Assembly (NCBI GenBank): GCA_958295695.1
Contig: OY282363.1
Coordinates: forward strand, 1,926,225-1,990,224
Reading direction: 5' to 3'
Length of the DNA: 64,000 nt
Source of the DNA: an uncultured Alphaproteobacteria bacterium
GTDB lineage: Bacteria > Pseudomonadota > Alphaproteobacteria > SP197
Shown here: positions 62,465 to 64,000 of the stretch, in pieces
How the letters are laid out: every line of letters begins with the position of its first letter
Numbering within the stretch: the stretch's first letter is position 1
Notes under the pieces: generated by a model
The model's input: the letters and a program-made list of their open reading frames with translations, nothing else
Told to the model about the DNA's origin: nothing
Databases searched by the model: none
Position numbers and translations under genes: made by a program

Positions 62465-62650
62465 TCAGATGCCGCCCCTGGGCTCCGTGACCTCGCGGTC
62501 GCGATAGTAGCCGCAGGCCGGACAGACATGATGGGGCAGCTTGATTTCGCCGCAATTGGGACATTCGTTCACCGACGCCGCGACCAGCGCGTGATGGGAA
62601 CGACGATTGTCCCGCCGCGAGCGGGTCACCTTCTTTTTCGGAACCGCCAT
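62465..62650 (-). CDS. rpmF: 50S ribosomal protein L32
   Basis: A 61-residue ribosomal protein starting [20 protein letters not shown], with an intact zinc ribbon at Cys30, Cys33, Cys43 and Cys46. ATG 62650 was chosen from the family N-terminus; the longer upstream frame has no match. It has a likely promoter between it and the DUF177 gene. Confidence 0.97.
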   Translation of the reverse strand: MAVPKKKVTRSRRDNRRSHHALVAASVNECPNCGEIKLPHHVCPACGYYRDREVTEPRGGI

Positions 62651-62680
62651 CGTCCGCGTCCCTGAATGGAGATTGCACGG

Positions 62681-62710
62681 CCTGATATCAGGCTTTCCGC
62701 GGGCCGACAA
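62681..62710 (-). promoter_or_regulatory. Candidate rpmF promoter with palindrome over the -10
   Basis: -35 TTGTCG (62710-62705), 17-base spacer, -10 TATCAG (62687-62682) on the minus strand. The -10 lies within a perfect 12-base palindrome CCTGATATCAGG (62681-62692), a possible operator. The -35 is only 6 bases downstream of the DUF177 stop. Confidence 0.5.
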
Positions 62711-62716
62711 GCGGCC

Positions 62717-63247
62717 TCAGCCATCGGGCTTGAGGCCTTTCAACATCTTGAACGGGTTTCTCGGCGCGCCGCCGGGATCGGATATGTAGCGCGGGTCGAC
62801 CTCGGCGCCGGCCTTGCGTGGATAGGGGTCCAGAAGGAGGCCGAAGCGCTCCGCGACCATCTCTCCCAAGTCGATCGCGCCATCGACCAGCGGCTCGGGC
62901 GGTTCGTCCGATCCGGCGCGCGGGTCGACGATGTCGTCGAACTCTCCGGTCGCCCTGACGTCCGGGTCGAACACGACCTCAAGGTCCTCGTCGAATGAAA
63001 CCTCGATGGGTTCGAGCGACACCACGCAAGTCTGCGTCGCATGCGCGGTCATGCGCGCGCGGACAATCGTCTGACGACCGCGCCCGACCAGCACGGCCTC
63101 CGCCTTCAGATGGTCGAGGGATGCGATCCGAAAGCGTCCGGCGAGCGCGGCGCGCTCGGCCTCCTCCGCCAGCAGCGTGTGGGCCTCGCTGTCGCCGTCC
63201 TCGAGGTCCGACACATCGACAGGCCTGGAAAACTCGGGTTCGGTCAT
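62717..63247 (-). CDS. DUF177/YceD family protein
   Basis: A 176-residue acidic protein of the YceD family, which in bacteria and plants is linked to 23S rRNA accumulation. Family features are the central region TCVVSLEPIEVSFDEDLEVV (family C-x-R/C-L pattern with a single Cys here) and the C-terminal RNPFKMLKGLKPDG, with a DGAIDLGEMVAERFGLLLDP helix. ATG 63247 has GGAG seven bases upstream. It is next to rpmF, its usual neighbour. Confidence 0.88.
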   Translation of the reverse strand: MTEPEFSRPVDVSDLEDGDSEAHTLLAEEAERAALAGRFRIASLDHLKAEAVLVGRGRQTIVRARMTAHATQTCVVSLEPIEVSFDEDLEVVFDPDVRATGEFDDIVDPRAGSDEPPEPLVDGAIDLGEMVAERFGLLLDPYPRKAGAEVDPRYISDPGGAPRNPFKMLKGLKPDG

Positions 63248-63286
63248 GAGGGGCTCCAGTCCGTTCTCGGCCACGCGTGTGACGAC

Positions 63287-63835
63287 TCAATCCCGGCCGC
63301 GGCCACCGTCCGCCGTGAACTCGATCTCGCCGGACGTCAGTTTCTCGGCATCCTGTCGGTCGAGACAGCGCGCCTGCGCCCGAACGTAATCCGCAAGGGC
63401 GGCGACCTCGTATGTCTCGGGATCGACGGTCCCGAAGGCGTTCCGCTCAAGGAAGGCGGCAAGGACCTCGGCGTCGTCCTCCCCGAGCGCCTCGTCGAGA
63501 CGGGCGGCGCGACCGTAGAACGCCCGCGCCATCCTCTTGATGCGCCGGCCGACGCCGAGGTCTCCGACACCGAGCTCCCGCAGCGCGCGGTCGAAATCGG
63601 CGAACATCAGATCGAACAGGCCCTGGGCCGCCGCCTCGCCGCGGACGCCGAAGGCGCGCAGTCGGCGCATGACCAGGAGGGCGTGAAGAACGACCATCTC
63701 GAAACGGCCGTCGATGCTGTCGGGCACGCCCAGCCGCGTATAGAGCGCGGGACGGCGGGACTGCGCCACGACGGCGTCGTACATCCTGTGGGTCCGCTCG
63801 TCGAAGCGCGACCGGGACAGCAGCTTGCTTAGCAT
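63287..63835 (-). CDS. Ubiquinol-cytochrome c chaperone family protein (CBP3-like)
   Basis: A 182-residue protein of the ubiquinol-cytochrome c chaperone family, related to mitochondrial Cbp3/UQCC1, which helps cytochrome b assembly in complex III. Family features include YDAVVAQSRRPALYTRLGVP, DGRFEMVVLHALLVMRRLRA, GLFDLMFADFDRALRELGVG and DLGVGRRIKRMARAFYGRAA. ATG 63835 was chosen because similarity begins there; the longer frame crosses a candidate promoter. It lies 39 bases before DUF177, a usual order. Confidence 0.9.
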   Translation of the reverse strand: MLSKLLSRSRFDERTHRMYDAVVAQSRRPALYTRLGVPDSIDGRFEMVVLHALLVMRRLRAFGVRGEAAAQGLFDLMFADFDRALRELGVGDLGVGRRIKRMARAFYGRAARLDEALGEDDAEVLAAFLERNAFGTVDPETYEVAALADYVRAQARCLDRQDAEKLTSGEIEFTADGGRGRD

Positions 63836-63913
63836 GACCGGGGGCGCCTGGAATTCGGATCGTCCATGCCGCGGGTTTGACACAACGGTCCCGGTACCGG
63901 CATCGTCCGCTCC

Positions 63914-63943
63914 TTGATAGAGTGCCGGAAACCGCCGGGTCAA
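63914..63943 (-). promoter_or_regulatory. Candidate promoter upstream of the bc1 chaperone gene
   Basis: -35 TTGACC (63943-63938), 18-base spacer, -10 TATCAA (63919-63914) on the minus strand. It would give a leader of about 70 bases before ATG 63835. Nothing else was recognised in 63836-64000; a gene may begin just beyond the right edge. Confidence 0.45.
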
Positions 63944-64000
63944 CGATCTCCGACATGATCCTCCGACGCCACCTCGAAGATGCGCCGCCAACGGGCCGAA

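Overview
The window reads as a chromosome segment of a high-GC alphaproteobacterium, most like the Rhodospirillales and relatives. This is inferred from gene content and gene order, not from a database search. The supporting blocks are: a 14-gene nuo operon with separate nuoC and nuoD that runs directly into birA-coaX-rnj; mce-DUF1467-proS-lolC/E-lolD-dnaE; cytochrome bc1 chaperone-DUF177-rpmF-plsX-fabH-ihfA-merR; and hup-lon-clpX-clpP-tig with tRNA genes at its edges. An LPS pathway (lpxA, B, D, I) and BamA show a Gram-negative envelope. No integrase, transposase, prophage, CRISPR array or rRNA gene was found. Almost everything is on the minus strand and tightly packed, with many 1-11 base stop/start overlaps.

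Layout, left to right. 1-3.7 kb: the 5' part of a glyoxalase I gene, a Rieske non-haem iron oxygenase, an Lrp/AsnC regulator and, divergently, a glutamine-synthetase-like ligase, possibly an amine or quaternary-ammonium catabolic unit. 3.7-18.1 kb: an envelope and translation super-cluster, in transcription order rpsB, tsf, pyrH, frr, uppS, cdsA, dxr, rseP, bamA, ompH, lpxD, fabZ, lpxA, lpxI, lpxB. 18.2-26.4 kb: dnaE, lolD, lolC/E, proS, a DNA-3-methyladenine glycosylase, DUF1467 and mce. 26.4-30.7 kb: an accessory module inserted between mce and rnj, made of a large autotransporter and an IalB-like secreted protein. 30.7-48.1 kb: rnj, coaX, birA and the complete nuo operon with a visible promoter. 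48.2-55.3 kb: tRNA-Asp, tRNA-Val, HU (promoter and terminator both visible), lon, clpX, clpP, tig, tRNA-Leu. 55.4-59.5 kb: small ORFs of unclear status, malonyl-CoA decarboxylase, NAD(P)HX repair enzyme, a methyltransferase, tRNA-Pro. 59.5-64 kb: merR, ihfA, fabH, plsX, rpmF, DUF177 and a bc1 chaperone.

The most unusual feature is at the 5' end of the autotransporter gene. An ATG with a near-perfect ribosome binding site is followed by a run of 16 cytosines (plus strand G16, 30506-30521). That ATG is out of frame with the long autotransporter reading frame by one base. Loss of one C, or gain of two, would join it to the signal peptide. This has the form of a phase-variable contingency locus, presently OFF from that start, although a second GTG start beyond the tract has its own weak ribosome binding site. 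The passenger also carries a 123-bp tandem repeat. Other points worth checking are a 63-bp in-frame duplication in cdsA, replacement of the DNA-intercalating proline of IHF-alpha by leucine, and a NIPSNAP-like fragment beside tRNA-Leu. Most of the rest is ordinary housekeeping sequence.
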